Source: Pratylenchus scribneri (lineage: Eukaryota > Nematoda > Chromadorea > Rhabditida > Pratylenchidae). Taken from it: a stretch of DNA of 64,000 nt. Position numbers and translations under genes: made by a program. Of the stretch, positions 1-12,209 are shown in pieces; within the stretch, counting starts at the first letter, position 1, and each line of letters opens with the position of its first letter. Location of the stretch: positions 3,534,001 to 3,598,000 of the forward strand of contig JAQSEB010000023.1 in the NCBI GenBank assembly GCA_030063045.1, written 5' to 3'. The notes under the pieces were generated by a model. It was not told the DNA's origin and ran no database searches. It was given only the letters and a program-made list of their open reading frames with translations.

Positions 1-3000
1 ATATTAATATTATTTTTTGTCACTTATATTTCCGGCACTTCTGTCCGGAGGTTGCCTAATACAAATGAACAACTGAAAAAATTGACAATTCAAATACAAG
101 GATATTCTCCAACACAAGTAAAATTATAAAAAGTGGCAAAAATTGTTGATTTGATTTGATTAAAGGAAGATGATTATGTGGGGGTTGCATTAAAGGCAGA
201 GCCGGGATACATTGGTTTGTCCGAAAAATGGGCAAGGAATAAATATTTATTTGGATTTAAGTGGAATTCGAACCAGCGGCGCATGCTGATCGAGTGCACC
301 ATATGTGTGTGAAAAAAATATTATTAATTTTGATATTTTCCCAAAAAGGTTACTTTACGGTTGTACTGTGCCAGCTTACACCGATCGTAACTTTTGGCAA
401 GGTTAAATAGTATAGGACAATCATTTATATTGCCTATGGCCAATTAAAGGGGGTGCAACTTGCAGCAGTGGCAATCACATTCTTTATGCCTGGGTTCATC
501 ATTTTTTGTATTGAAATATTGGGAAAAAAACAAAAAATTTATTAGGCTCGAAATGCTCCTCCTTTGAAACTACCCGAAAATGTGGCATTTGCTGTTGGAA
601 ATGAGGGCGATTCTGTACAATATTTAGTTCTACAGTATGTTTTTTGGTGATTTTGCCATCATTTTATGCACCAAATTTGATAGAATTCATTATGCAAAGA
701 AATTTGTGGGAAATGTGCGCGATTTCTCAGGTATTTTTGTATGCCTTTGATTATTGGCCATTTCGTTTTGTAGGAATCAAATTGCATTTGTCGCAGCAAA
801 AGCCTCATTATTTGGCTGGTGTCTACCTGTTTTTGAGTGGTGATTTGATTATGCCCGGTTATCCGGCATATTTCACCAATATGAGCTGTTCATATACTTC
901 CGACACAAAACTTTATCCATTTGCGTAATTTTATATTAGCCAAAATATATATCTATTTCATTATGATTAAGCTTCCGTACCCATACACATCAAATGGGTC
1001 GTGTGGTTTCGGCCTACGTGAAAAAGGCCAAAAATGGAAAATGGCTTCAAATTGGGAAGCGAAATCCGCAATGGCCTCAAGTATAGAAGAAATTATCAAC
1101 TAATTTAAATTATTTGACAGCTTTTCCAAATGAGGGAAACAAAATTGACAATTGAGAATGGCGATTTCATGGCTGGAACTTGGTTCTTTTTCAGATTGGG
1201 GGATATAGAGGAATTAAATCTATTCAGCCGATATGATTCCACGGACAAAAAGGAGCCAGTGCCAATGGGAAGTATGGGAAAGGATGAAATGTGCAATTTT
1301 TATATGATGTATTATACGGACGCATCCCAACCGGATCCATTTCCTTATGGGGCCGGTTGCTTTGGCGATCAAGATTCGGAGACGGTCATCAAAGAATACC
1401 CAAAAGGTGTTGTGTCCAATTTGTTTTTTTAATGCATTTGATTATTTTGGTAGAGGGGACCACATTGTTGCCACCGCACCCGGAATGGGAACATCAAGCC
1501 CATCAAATTGGAAAGCCATTCGGCGTTTTGGAAAGGCAAAAAATCGAGCAATTGGGTGGCGAAAAATTGGGACAAATTGCTGGTTTAACATTTGATCCGC
1601 AGGGCAACTTGGTGATTTTCCACCGGGCCGGACGAATTTGGGAACAAAAGTGAATAAAAGGAAGGGAAAATGATGGACAAATTTGGGAATTTATTGCAGC
1701 ACTTTTGACCAAAATAATGTAATGACCAATCGAAGTCCAATCCAAAAGGCAGTAATTTTGGTGGCTGAAAATGGAAATGATGGAAAATTGAAATTGTTGG
1801 CCAAATATGGACAAAACAAGTTTTTTTTGCTTGAAATTTTGTGGAATTCCGATTGGATTTAGATTTCATTTGCCCCACGGCATTTTTGTAGATCAAAGTG
1901 GGAATTTGTATACAACGGATGTTGGCTCCCATCAAATCATTAAATGGCGAATAAAAAATGGTAAAATAAAACAATTAAAATAATTTAATTTGATAAATTC
2001 ATAAAAAGGAGAAATTGAACAAATTTTAACATTGGGCGAAAAGTTTGTGCCCGGTAAATATTAATTTATTATTTTATACCTGAATATTTCACCAATTTAT
2101 AGGTTCTGATCAAAATCATTTTTGTAAGCCGGCGGGGATTGCCGTCTCAAAAACGGATGGTTCCATTTTTGTTGCGGATGGATATTGCAATAATCGAGTT
2201 TGATTTTTTGTCCATTTTATTCTTTCAAATTGTTTAATTTTAGATTGTAAAATTCTCAAAAGATGGCAAATTCCTCGCTGAATTTGGCCACTCTGTTTCC
2301 AATTACAATTCTCCATCATTGCCCCTGGGCGAATTCACTCTTCCCCACGACATTTCTTTGAATGAAGAAAATGATCGCATTTTTGTGGCCGACCGTGAAA
2401 ATGGACGTGTCCAAGTTTTTTCATTGGCCAAAATGGAGCCAATCTTTGATATCAAAAATGGGAATTTATTTTCCACTGTGTATTCTGTTCACCATCAAAA
2501 AGGTATTGGCCTTCTTTTCGTGCCCGGCACTCCAACAATGAATAGAAAATCGGGACAATCCAATGAAATCGATGTTTTTGTAGTACAAGAAAATTTCACC
2601 AATGTCCAATATTCATTTCGACCCGAATCCGACTTTTTACATCGTCCACATGTTTTGAGGGCTTTTGGCCATCAAATTTGGATTGGCGAAATTGCAGAAT
2701 CCGGTGGAATACTTTGGCAAATGGAAATCCAATCGGACAGTGCCAATCCCCCCTTCCAACATCAAATGGCCAAATCGCCGGGAGGAGCAAATAATAATAA
2801 TAATATAATGCATATGGGCCAAGGGAATGGAGGTGGGCATTGGCATAGGATGAAATTATGGACATTTTTCCCCAAATTTTCAGTGCCCAGTCCATTCCAT
2901 CCCGGGCCAATGATTCCCGAATTATATTCTGAACAATTTGCACTTGGCTCTGCTTTAGTAATGTTGATGGTCCTTTGTTCCATTTGTTGTGCCCTTTATT

Positions 3001-3179
3001 TGCTTTTATGGAAATGTTGCTGTGCCCGGGAACAGGAATTATTCGACAAAAAGGGATTCAAACCATTGAATAATTCGGCTGAAGGAGATGATATCGATGA
3101 TGATTTGAGCAGTTCAGACAGTGATTTGGACGAAAGGGTTGAAAGGCAAAGGAGTCGGAATCGAGAATCCGGATTTTAA
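1..3179 (+). CDS. Peptidylglycine alpha-amidating monooxygenase (PHM + PAL), 5' end just outside window
   Basis: This enzyme makes C-terminally amidated neuropeptides in the secretory pathway. The PHM half hydroxylates the glycine-extended peptide; the PAL half then cleaves it. The window opens inside a hydrophobic signal peptide (ILILFFVTYISG), so only the start codon and a few residues are missing. PHM is spread over many short exons to about 1.4 kb. It keeps the copper ligands: VHHM (about 285-297), QIHY (about 665), the HTH of FRTHTHQMG (about 970-1000) and the Met of DEMCNFYMMYY (about 1288-1315). PAL runs from about 1.5 to 2.7 kb with HRAGRIW, LPHGI, GYCNNR, LPHDI and ADRENGR. The last exon adds a membrane segment (GSALVMLMVLCSICCALYLL) and an acidic cytosolic tail, as in membrane PAM. 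Two PHM cysteine pairs are absent, and the last PAL motif reads PHV instead of PHD. Nothing else has this domain pair, so identity is firm; single exon edges may be off. Confidence 0.93.
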
Positions 3180-3750
3180 ATTGCCTTTATTACATTCATT
3201 CATTTCACACCGGTTCAAGTATCCCTTTTCTTTTCTATTTCTCACTTGGGTTACAAAAATAAATGCAATTCTACTAATAAGTAAGAAGGTGCTGCTAATA
3301 AATTCTCATAATTCATTCGATGTGATAATAAATCATAATCTGTCAGTAAAAATATCACATTTTATTTCCTTATTTTATATTTCCTATGGCCTATTAATGA
3401 ATTTGCATATTGCATGCCATTTTCAATCATTAAATAAATAAATATTATTATATTTTATTAAAATTCTTTCTGATTATGAATAAAAATTTGTGGAATTGAG
3501 TTTCAAAAATTAAAATATAGCAGCAAAAAATAATATGAAAAATGCATACATAAATTCTTTGAACTAGGAATAATAAATAAATTACACTGTTGGAAAACAA
3601 TACAAAAAATGTGGATTGTATTAATTCAGTTGCTAAAATTTTGCAAAAAAGGCAAGCAAAAAGAAGGGTTTTTCACAGCAAAAAATAAACCAAAGTTCAA
3701 AAAGGTTATCCAATTGTCTTTTTTCTCCATTGGCAACCATCACCAAATGT

Positions 3751-4937
3751 TCATTGAATTCTGCATATTTTGGCTTTGTTCGTTTTACTTCTTTTCTTCT
3801 TATTTTCATTTTCCTCTCCAGCAATAGCATCGACCGAATCCGTCATTCCATTTTGATATCCCCCATTTCCATTCGTCATTAAGGCCAAATTTCCATTGTA
3901 GCATTTTTCCAGGTATCGGAATTGCCTAATTTGGCGAATTAATATGTGGAATATTTGGTCAACATTTTGCCGAAATTTTGCCGAAGATTCGAGATATGGA
4001 ATTTTCAGAATTGCGGCCAAATCCTCGGCTTCAACTTGAGAAATCTGTTCAATCAAATGAGAATATCAACCAAATATTAATATTTCCCTCCATTTTTACT
4101 TGTCTTTGACTCTCCAAATCGCATTTATTGCCGACCAACAACATTGGGAAATGCTCTCGATCTTTTATCCTCTCAATTGTTTTCCTCAATCTGAGCACAT
4201 ATTCCAGGCTTTGTCGATTTGTGACCGAGAAAACCAGCAAGAATCCATCGCCCGTCCTTAGATGTTGTTCACGCATTGCCGAAAACTATAAAAATGGAAT
4301 CGTTAAAAGGAATTGAAATTGAATTGCCTCCTCTTGGCCAGCGGTGTCCACAACTAAATAAAAAAATTGTTGGGGAACAATACAAAATGAATTGAGCACC
4401 TTCAATCCTATAGAGGGAATCATCAACAAATGCATTTTTTGTGTAGCTGTCAGAAATGGTTGGCTCATAATTGGTCATAAAATATTGTTGGACAAACTTC
4501 ATTGAAAAGTGTTAAAATGAATATTTTTGGCCACCCACTTGGACAGTCAATGAGGATTTGCCAACACCGCCAATGCCAACCATAACCAATTTCAATTTTG
4601 TTGGCTGTGAATGGGTAGAATGACCGTTCATCATATTTTGGTTTTGTTTTTTCTTCAAAATTCCATTTCCATTCAATTCGGCTGGCTTTTTCATTAGTGT
4701 CGATTGGGTCATTTGCTGCCACGCAACAGCAGAGGAGGAGGATGAAGATGAACTTGGTTCAATAAAATGTGGGGAAGAATTGGCCGCATAGACCGGAAAA
4801 TGGGATTGAGGAGGCCCTCCATTACTATTTTGATGGCCATTCCAATCGAAATGATGAAAAATTTGTGGTGGATTATTATAATTTTGATTCATTTTTTGGA
4901 TTTGATTGTGTCGATGATTGTTGCTATGTCCATTCAT
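3751..4937 (-). CDS. Ras-family small GTPase, R-Ras-like, with long N-terminal extension
   Basis: A membrane-anchored GTP switch. About 110 residues rich in Asn, His, Gln and Ser precede the G domain; there is a Ser run near 4735-4755. The P-loop is GIGGVGKSS, switch I is [11 protein letters not shown], switch II is DTAGQEEFSAMREQ, and the base motifs are GNKCDL and [13 protein letters not shown] resembles R-Ras more than K-Ras. The protein ends in a basic stretch and the CaaX-type tail CRIQ (stop at 3751-3753). Exons are 4539-4937, then 4496 downward, with short introns. The intron at 4286-4327 starts with GC. C. elegans has one R-Ras-like and one M-Ras-like gene; I favour the former. Confidence 0.88.
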
Positions 4938-7123
4938 TCTTTTGAATAAAATTAATTAGATTATATTATTTATAATATTCTTTAATAAATTCCTCAATAT
5001 CAACCATAATACATGCATTTATTTTTTTCCCATTTAGTTTGGAAATAGCCAGTAAGCATAAATTGGCCATTAGAAAGGGGGGAAGGGAGGGGGGTGATTC
5101 AACCATTCGAAGGCAACAACACCTTTTGGCCAATGTGAAAAAACCAAAAAATGGGAATGCGATTTGTGTTGGAATGGAAAAGGATATATCGAATTTCAGA
5201 GCACCATTCCCTCAACAATGACCAAAAAAGGATCGATTCAAGGGGAAATAATGCGAAAAATGGTTGAGGGGCTGCACAAATATTTAAATGGGAGGGGAAA
5301 ATGGCATTTATGTTTAATAATAAAAACAGGAATTTTAATGAGTCCCGCATAAATGATTTAACAAACAATTAGAGGCGATTAAAATTCGGGCCCCCCTCCA
5401 TCATTTGCCCCATTCAATTTTGTCATTTATGGAATTGGACATGGAATTATGCAATCAATATTCAATAGGGCCAATTCCAATTCATTTCAACAAACAAATT
5501 CCTTTCATTTGGCCATCCAATTTTTTGAGATGATAAGAAGAGGGGGAAATGGGGAATGGCAAACAATAATAAAAGCTGTTTATGCGCTAAAATTGGCCGA
5601 TGAGTAAAGCAGCAGAACAACGATTGGACGGATGGATGGCCGCGGAAAGTGGAAAGGGCGGCCGAAGTTGTGATTGTTGTTGTTGAATGGGGGTAAATGG
5701 GCGGGAAAGGGGGAAAATAGGATTCGGAGGGGATTGTGAGGGAAGATTGCGCCGAAAGGGACAACCGCAGCGGGAGAGGAGGCGGAGGACCAAAGAATTT
5801 GTGGTTGAATAGAAATGGAAATTGGTTAAATCGACAAATTGATCCTCAATTGCGCACAGCTATGGCCGAGGACTGTTCTTTTTTTTTCTGTAAAATTTCC
5901 CTTCAATCGATGAGAGGAACAAACATTGAAGGGGAGTGGAATAGCCGCTTTTTGGACCCCCAAAATGTGCTTGATGAGTGGCCAACAGGAAATGAATGGA
6001 AAAAGGAAGAAGCAACCACTCGAGAATGAACAGATTAGCGCGGGAATGAAAAGGAAAGGGACATTAAAATGAAGAAAATAATATTTTTAGAGGAATGTTA
6101 ATTGAAATGGAATTGGATCAAAAATTGGGAAGGGATTTTCTTTTGAAAAGACGTTAATGGATGGGATGAATGGAATTGAAGGAAAAGAATTGAGGGAGGA
6201 AGGAAGAAGGATGGGTCAGTTGGTCAGTCGGCGGCTGGCAATTTGGCGCCTGATTAATTATTCCAGTGGAAAATGGATTTATAATAGGAGGGAATGAATT
6301 ATTTGGTCCATTTGGATTGGAAGAAATGTTGGAAATTAATTTGGAAAAATGATTTTGCCTAATGGATGGATGCCCATTACATCCATTTTGGTTTCAAATT
6401 TCACCTTCGGAACGTGTTTTTCATTAACGGCATTTTTAGGGGCAAAAGCCTTTTCCGAACAAACATTGGGGAATGGGGATTTGATGCCTGGAGGCAAGAA
6501 TCACCATTTACCATCCATTTCACACATATGGTTACATTTAGAAGGGATAAACATATTTTTTTATGGGGCCAACAAAGTCATTTTTGTCGCGATGAGTTTG
6601 GACAAAGGCCAAAAACTGGGAAAAGGAGGAAAATGAGGAATTGGGGTCGATTGGCCGAGGGGAAACCGACGCTGTTGCCCTTCCCCATTGCCTCATTCAT
6701 GGCCATTGGTCGGCTGACCGGGGGACGAAGATTTATTTATTTTTTGCCTCCGGCAAAAACCAAGAGGAGCAAAAAATTTGTGGGGAAAAGGCAAAGTGGG
6801 AAAAGTTTGGGGGTCGAAAAAAGGAAAGGGAAGAAAGGAAATGCCGACGCTTTTGTTTGGCCGATGAAAGAAAGGGGGGGGGGGGGGGGGGAACTTTTTG
6901 TGAGGACAAAAAAGGAGAGGGGATTTGAGGGAAAAGGGGATGAAAGGCCGAAAGATTTAGGGCATTTTGTTGGACTTGAAAAATGAATTGATTTTGGCGG
7001 GGGAATATATAATGGTGGGAATGACAAAACATTGAATAAAATTTTGCATTCATTTGTGACTATTTTATTTAAAAATAAATGCGAAAATAATAATAATAAA
7101 TGTGCATATTCTGCTGTTGAATT
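4938..7123. other. Intergenic region, no gene recognised
   Basis: About 2.2 kb between the Ras gene and the secreted LU-like gene. It is unusually purine-skewed on the + strand, with many GGGGAAA-type tracts and a G homopolymer near 6877-6890. Open frames of up to about 200 codons occur on both strands, but none shows a domain, a signal peptide or convincing intron partners. It may hold upstream control sequence of the flanking genes. Confidence 0.6.
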
Positions 7124-8206
7124 TTACTGCAAATCCATTATTTTTCCAGGCAGCTGCTGTTGATCCAATGATTGGCCCTTTCCATTCCCCCATTGGTGTA
7201 TATTTTGTTGTCCATCTTCTCTCTGGACCGGTGTAGCAATATTTCCTATCCTAAAAACGTTACGATAAAATGATTCACACAAAATATTTAAATTTTGACT
7301 TTGCAAATGCATTCCTTTATGTCCACTCTGTCCGTAATTCTGCAAAAATGATGAAAATTAATTAAATACTCCAAAATAAATGCCATTCAACTTTTTGCAA
7401 CTATTTTCCACCCTTTTTGCCAATACTTCAGGATCAACTGCCCCAAAATGTTCGGCGCATCCTCTAATGGTGAATGCTTTGCCGGCATTGTGGTCAGTCA
7501 ACACCAAAGTTTGGCAATGGCTGTAGCCTTGGCAAATTTGCCTTGGCATTTTATCCAAATCCCTTGGGTGAACGCAGTCATTGGTTATTGCACCCGCAAA
7601 TGGATATTGGGCACGGCGAATATCCAAAAAATTGCGTACCTTGGAATGGAAACAATAAAAAATGAGGGGGAAATATCCAATGAGACCAACCAACCACTTT
7701 TTGCATATCATCATTGAGAATATTCAATGGGGAGGCACAATGAAAACACCAATTTTTGGTGAGATTTGCTGAAGGCGTGGAAATGATGGATTGGCCTTGA
7801 GAGGAGGAATGGAGGGGAAAGGCCACTTCTGTTGCTTGAGCAGAAAATACCCTCCTTTGACTTGAAGGAAATTCTGCTGTGGAATTGATGGATGGAAAAA
7901 AAATAAATTAGGCCAAAATATTTTTTACCAGAATAATCCACTCGGCCTTCTTCAAAACTTGTGGATGTTTTATAGGGAGAGGAGGGCAATTTATGGCCAA
8001 TTTGCATTTCATACATTCTCCGTTCTTCATCCTTGATCTAAAAATATATATTTTTTTGAATTAATTTTGTATCAATATAATTTATTTACTTGGGCAATTC
8101 TTTTTGCCTCGTCCTGTTCACTCCAACAATAAATTTTGAATGGAATTAAATTTAGTAAAATGAATTGAAGAATTGGCAAAAATTTATAAGAATTTAACAA
8201 AAACAT
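7124..8206 (-). CDS. Secreted LU/Ly6-like cysteine-rich protein, resembling ODR-2/HOT proteins
   Basis: The first exon starts at 8206 and encodes a signal peptide (MFLLNSYKFLPILQFILLN). A charged linker follows (WSEQDEAKRIAQ, IKDEERRMYE) and then a Ser-rich stretch. The cysteine-rich core begins NWCFHCASPLN and continues with a Cys before HPRDLDKMPRQ, then ICQGYSHCQTLVL, a RGCAEHF motif, a Cys before KKLNG, and a late LCE. A C-x2-C start, spaced Cys pairs and an RGC motif are the layout of the Ly6-related ODR-2/HOT proteins of C. elegans, usually GPI-anchored neuronal proteins. I see no clear GPI signal; the last exon is Gln/Asn-rich. Introns are 44-60 bp. Family placement rests on cysteine spacing only, and the 3' exon frame is the weakest part. 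Confidence 0.55.
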
Positions 8207-8711
8207 TATCCGCATTATCTTCTACAAATATAGGATTAGTAAAAAATGTGTCAGTTGATTTTGTACAGAAAATCGGAAAAGGGATTTTGGGGATATGTGA
8301 AATGTTGTTGGCGTTAATGGGCTTGGGGGGAGGGGGTGTTAGGGGAACGAGTTTGCTGATTGAATTGGGAAGAGGCGAGATCGAATTTTTGGACATTTTT
8401 TTGCGCAACTTATACTGGCAATTAATACATTTAAAGAGATAACTAAATAAAGAAAAGAGAGGAGCAGAAAAAAATAAAATGAATTCGTTCCATTCTCAGC
8501 CAGCCACCCCCAAAACCCTTCACACAGCACAACAACAACCATTTCATTTTTCATTCTACTGCCAAAAGTGCTCGTTGCGCATTATTTTATTGATCCCTCG
8601 AAGGAGAATATGAAGGAATTGAGAATAGGAAGGAATGAAATATTGGATTGGAAAGAAATTTCACCGAAAATGGTTATGGTAGCCGTAAAAGCTATTTATT
8701 TGAGAGATAAT

Positions 8712-8915
8712 GGTACAAATGGAGATTGGCCCCTATATGGGAAAGGATGAAGATGATGATGAAGAAGAAGAAGATGATGAGGAAGATAATGATGAGGATG
8801 ATGAAGAGGATGATTAAGAAAGATGATTAAGAAGATCACCTAAGCTTCATCATCTTCTTCTTCTTCATCATCATCTTCATCCTTTCCCACATAGGGGCCA
8901 ATCTCCATTAGTACC
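8712..8915. repeat. Perfect hairpin-forming inverted repeat of about 71-bp arms
   Basis: Arms 8712-8782 and 8845-8915 are reverse complements with only a few mismatches. Each begins with GGTAC at its outer end and includes the same run of GATGAAGATGATGATGAAG-type triplets. The loop is about 60 bp and also GAT/GAG-rich. The element ends at 8915, one base before the large inverted repeat begins. No open frame or target-site duplication is obvious. It could be a small foldback element or a product of the rearrangement that made the large repeat. Confidence 0.8.
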
Positions 8916-9491
8916 TTTATTTTTTAGTAATTTTTCTATCCAGCATCATTCCCCATCTCGTCCCCATTCATTAGATCAATAATATTTGGCGTTATTTTCG
9001 CAAATATTTTTGCTGTTTAAAATGGGAATTATTTTAGCCAAAAGCAAAGAGAGGGAGGCCTCCAATTCCAAAACCAATCAAATTTAAAGAATTGTTGCCA
9101 CCAAAAATGTTCATTCAATTCCGCAATTTCTTTCGTTGATTGTTTGATTTGGCATTGGCCCAATCAACAAAAAAGGGCAAACAAAAAGAGGTGCAGGGTT
9201 GAATTTGTACACAGAAAACAATCAAAAAGGGTTTTTAACTGGAAAAACCAATTCCAAATTTGACCCACCTTTTTGTTGTTCTGGCGCAGCATCCACCCAG
9301 CAAATATCCTCCCAAGAAGAAGCAGCAATTTTACTGCCCGCTTTACCTCCCATTCCATTTTGCGCATCAATTATCCCCCCTTTTCCCACTAATGAAGAGG
9401 TGCTTCTGCTTCCATCCATCCACCCATCACCCATTTGATCAATCCTTCCACCCCAAAAAGGATCGACTGGCAGCAAGTTCCTCCCCCCAAA

Positions 9492-10352
9492 ATGATGTTG
9501 ATGCATTTTCCAATACTCATTTCCCTCATTTTCCTTCTCCAATTCATTTCTACGGCATTCGGCTTCAGTTGTTTCACTTGCAATACAAATTCAGATGCCG
9601 ATGATGACACGGAACCTTGTGAAGAAAAAGTCAAATAAAAATAGGAAATGTTGACCAAATTGTTATTTTTAGGCAGAAGAATGCCCGGAGGGGGATGGCA
9701 CTGTGCAAAGTTGTTCCACCCTCCTCTATTTTTCAAATCGAGCCAATCCTGGCCGACCCCATGTTCGTAAATTTTGCACCAGTCCGGGCATTCCTCTCGG
9801 TTCATTACTCGAAAGATTCCCCTTGAAAACTACAAATGGAGGCGGCTTTTGCCAAAGTGTGGATCGATGGGTAAATAAAAATGGTAAATTAAATTCACCA
9901 AAAAATGGAATTCTCCGTAGATCAGCCAACAATCTCGGCTTATTGCTTTTCCCACAAAAACTCGTCGAAATGTTCACCGCACAAATAATCGACTTCGATC
10001 CTCGGAAAGTGAACCCGAATCGCCATTCCCTTTTTCGGACAACAAAGGAGGATTCCAATTGGTGGAAAGGAAGAAAAGGAGTCAAAAATTGAGAGGGGCC
10101 GTCAGTCCGCCGGCGCCCCCTCAAAGTCATGTGAGCAAATTTAAATTTGAATATTCAAATAAATTTAAATATTAGTCCTCCACCCTCCTTTGCATTTGTA
10201 CCCAAAATTCACTTTGCAATGCCGGCGATTTTCAGGACATTTTGGGCCGATCAGTGATCGGAAATTTGGACGGAAATGGAGCCGGAAGGAAGGAAAAATT
10301 CGAAATTGAGGAGATTGGAAATTTTGGAGTGAAAGAATTGCCAATTCGATGA
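9492..10352 (+). CDS. Secreted Ly6/LU-domain protein, left-arm copy
   Basis: A small secreted three-finger-type protein. It starts MMLMHFPILISLIFLLQFI, a strong signal peptide, followed by the domain opening FSCFTCNTNSD. Exon 2 continues with a Cys before PEGDGTVQ, SCSTLLYF, KFCTSPG and GGFCQSVDRW. Exon 3 encodes a long polar, basic insert (KKRSQKLRG). The last exon carries LCICTQNSLCNAGDF, the Cys-x-Cys...Cys-Asn ending that marks LU domains. Introns of about 45-50 bp follow GTCAAAT, GTAAATA and GTGAGCA. The gene lies wholly inside the inverted repeat, so an identical copy exists at 18225-19085 on the other strand. The insert is longer than in ordinary Ly6 proteins. Its partners are unknown. 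Confidence 0.65.
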
Positions 10353-10457
10353 AAAAAATAAATGGCAAAATTTGTGTAAATTAATTTTAAATAAAAATAA
10401 ATATTATTCTGACAATTCAAATTAATTTGGCTTTATTTTGTTCATTTATTATTCTGA

Positions 10458-12209
10458 TTAATCCGATTTTGTCCTAATATTGCCACCACCACTGCTTCGA
10501 CCAATTAAATTTCGTTTTGTAGTTTTGCTCGAAATTTGTGACGGTGAATTTGATGAACTCGTTGTGGTCGATGGCCGAAGTGTTGTGGATGTGGGCGAAA
10601 TTGCCGCCGAAATGCTGCTACTCGACACCATTTGGCGCACTTTTTGCACAATTTGCTCAAATTCCTCGCATCTTTATTTTATTTAATTAATTTATTTATT
10701 TTAAATTAATTTTCTTACTCTTCTGCCTGTCTGCCCATTTGTTGGCGGACTCTTCCACTACTCAGCCTATATTTCTCCAAAAATTCATTCAACAATTCGG
10801 CCACCCTCCTAATTCGTCCCTCTCGAGTGTGAATCTGCCAAATCCAAAATCCATTTTATCCCCCGTCCATTTTTGGCACTTGCCTTTCCCCTCAATTCCC
10901 CAATTCTTTCCTCCAATTCTGCCCTCTCCTCTCGAAGTCCTTTATTTTCGTTGGTCAATGATTGTGAAAGGCTTTGCAATGCTTCCAATTCCCTCTGGGT
11001 CCTTAATAGGGCCGATCGATGTTCCGATTCTTGCAAATTCCATTCTCGATTCTGCAATTCCCTCTTGACTTATTTCCCTTCCACTTTTTACCTTCGCATT
11101 CAATTCCCTCATTTCGGCCTCTTCTTGTGCCAATTTTTCGCGTGCCATTTCCAATTCCATTTCAAGTAAATCATTTTTTTGTTTAATCTTCAAAGATAAT
11201 TTACATCCAATTCCCTCTATTTTGGCCCCACCTCGTCCATTTGTGCCTCAATTTGGTCTTTTTCTCTTTTCGTCCTTTCCATTTTTTCGTCCATTTTTGC
11301 CATTTCTTCGTTCATTTCTTCCATCGTTTTTTGTTTTTCTTCAATTTCTTTCCTCCAATTTTCCTCCTTTTGTTCCTGTTTTGCCCTCATTTCGGCCAAT
11401 TCTCTCTGTAATTTGGCCCCATTTCCCCATGGCCAAAATCCCTTCCAATTTTTACCTCCAAACTTGCTTCCCTCACTTTTCTTCCCTCCAATTCTCGATT
11501 TTTCATTTCCAAATTTGCTTTCATCCTTTGTTCCACCCTTTCCCTTTCCGTTCCATGCATTTGATTTTCCCTCAATCTATCCTCAAAATTTGTTTTCATT
11601 GCATTTATTTCCCTCATTTTATCCTTCATTTTCCCTTTCATTTCCTCCAATTCCTGTTCCAATTTCACCAATTTTGTTTCCTTTTCCGCCAACAATGGTG
11701 TCAATCCTTCCAACCTTCTTTGTAATTCAACATTTTCTCCCATTAATGCCCTCCTTTCTCCACTCATTCTTCCTTCAAAAACAATTAAATCATCCCTGTA
11801 AAATCCAAAATCTCAACCAACCTTCTGCCATTCGAACTCTTCTTTCCAATTCTTCCTTTTCCTCCTTTAATCTTTTATTTTCCATCTCTTTTTGCCTAAT
11901 TTGTGCCATTGCCATTTCTTCCTCCTCCTCCCTTCTTCTCTGCATTCTCCATCCATTTGTTGTTTTGCCAATATTATAAATCTCCTCATTTTCATATTCT
12001 TCTTCTTCATCTGATTTTCCCAAATCCTCTTCTTCTTCTTGTTGGCCCCGATTCCTCCTTTCCCTTCGTTCTTCCTCCTCCGTATTAAATCCAACTTTTT
12101 TGTCCTTTCGACTCGACCGATTTTCTGTTCGGAATGATGAAAATAATTTCGTTGCCTCTTCCCGTTCATCTTCTTCTCTTTGCTGAATTCCCATCGAATG
12201 CCTTCGTCC
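10458..12209 (-). pseudogene. 5'-truncated duplicate of the coiled-coil protein gene
   Basis: This is the mirror copy of the gene at 15720-18119. All exons from the Glu/Arg-rich segment (GRRHSMGIQQREEDEREE) to the Ser/Thr tail (stop 10458-10460) are present and open, including the GC-AG intron at 10835-10883. The repeat edge at 12209 cuts the exon, so the head exons are missing. What lies beyond 12209 is unrelated AT-rich DNA and satellite. A shorter protein could start at an internal Met, but with no promoter carried over the copy is probably non-functional. Confidence 0.7.

Larger units (their letters stand above)
8916..12209. repeat. Left arm of a 3,294-bp inverted repeat
   Basis: Each base x in this arm matches the complement of base 28577-x in 16368-19661. 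Long open frames in all frames of both arms give the same proteins with mirrored coordinates. The only difference I found is 11535 (A) against 17042 (C), which changes Val to Ala in the coiled-coil gene. Outer edge: pairing holds at 8916/19661 and fails at 8915/19662. Inner edge: pairing holds at 12209/16368 and fails at 12210/16367, inside an exon of the coiled-coil gene. Confidence 0.95.

Noticed and set aside
6366..6986. 206-codon open frame on the + strand
   Set aside because: Runs through a G homopolymer and has no domain or signal; composition follows the purine-skewed DNA.
11222..11979. Long + strand frames of 167 and 188 codons, Phe/Pro/Ser-rich, mirrored at 16598-17355
   Set aside because: They are antisense shadows of the Glu/Lys-rich coiled-coil exons; the composition is what the complement of GAA/AAG codons gives.
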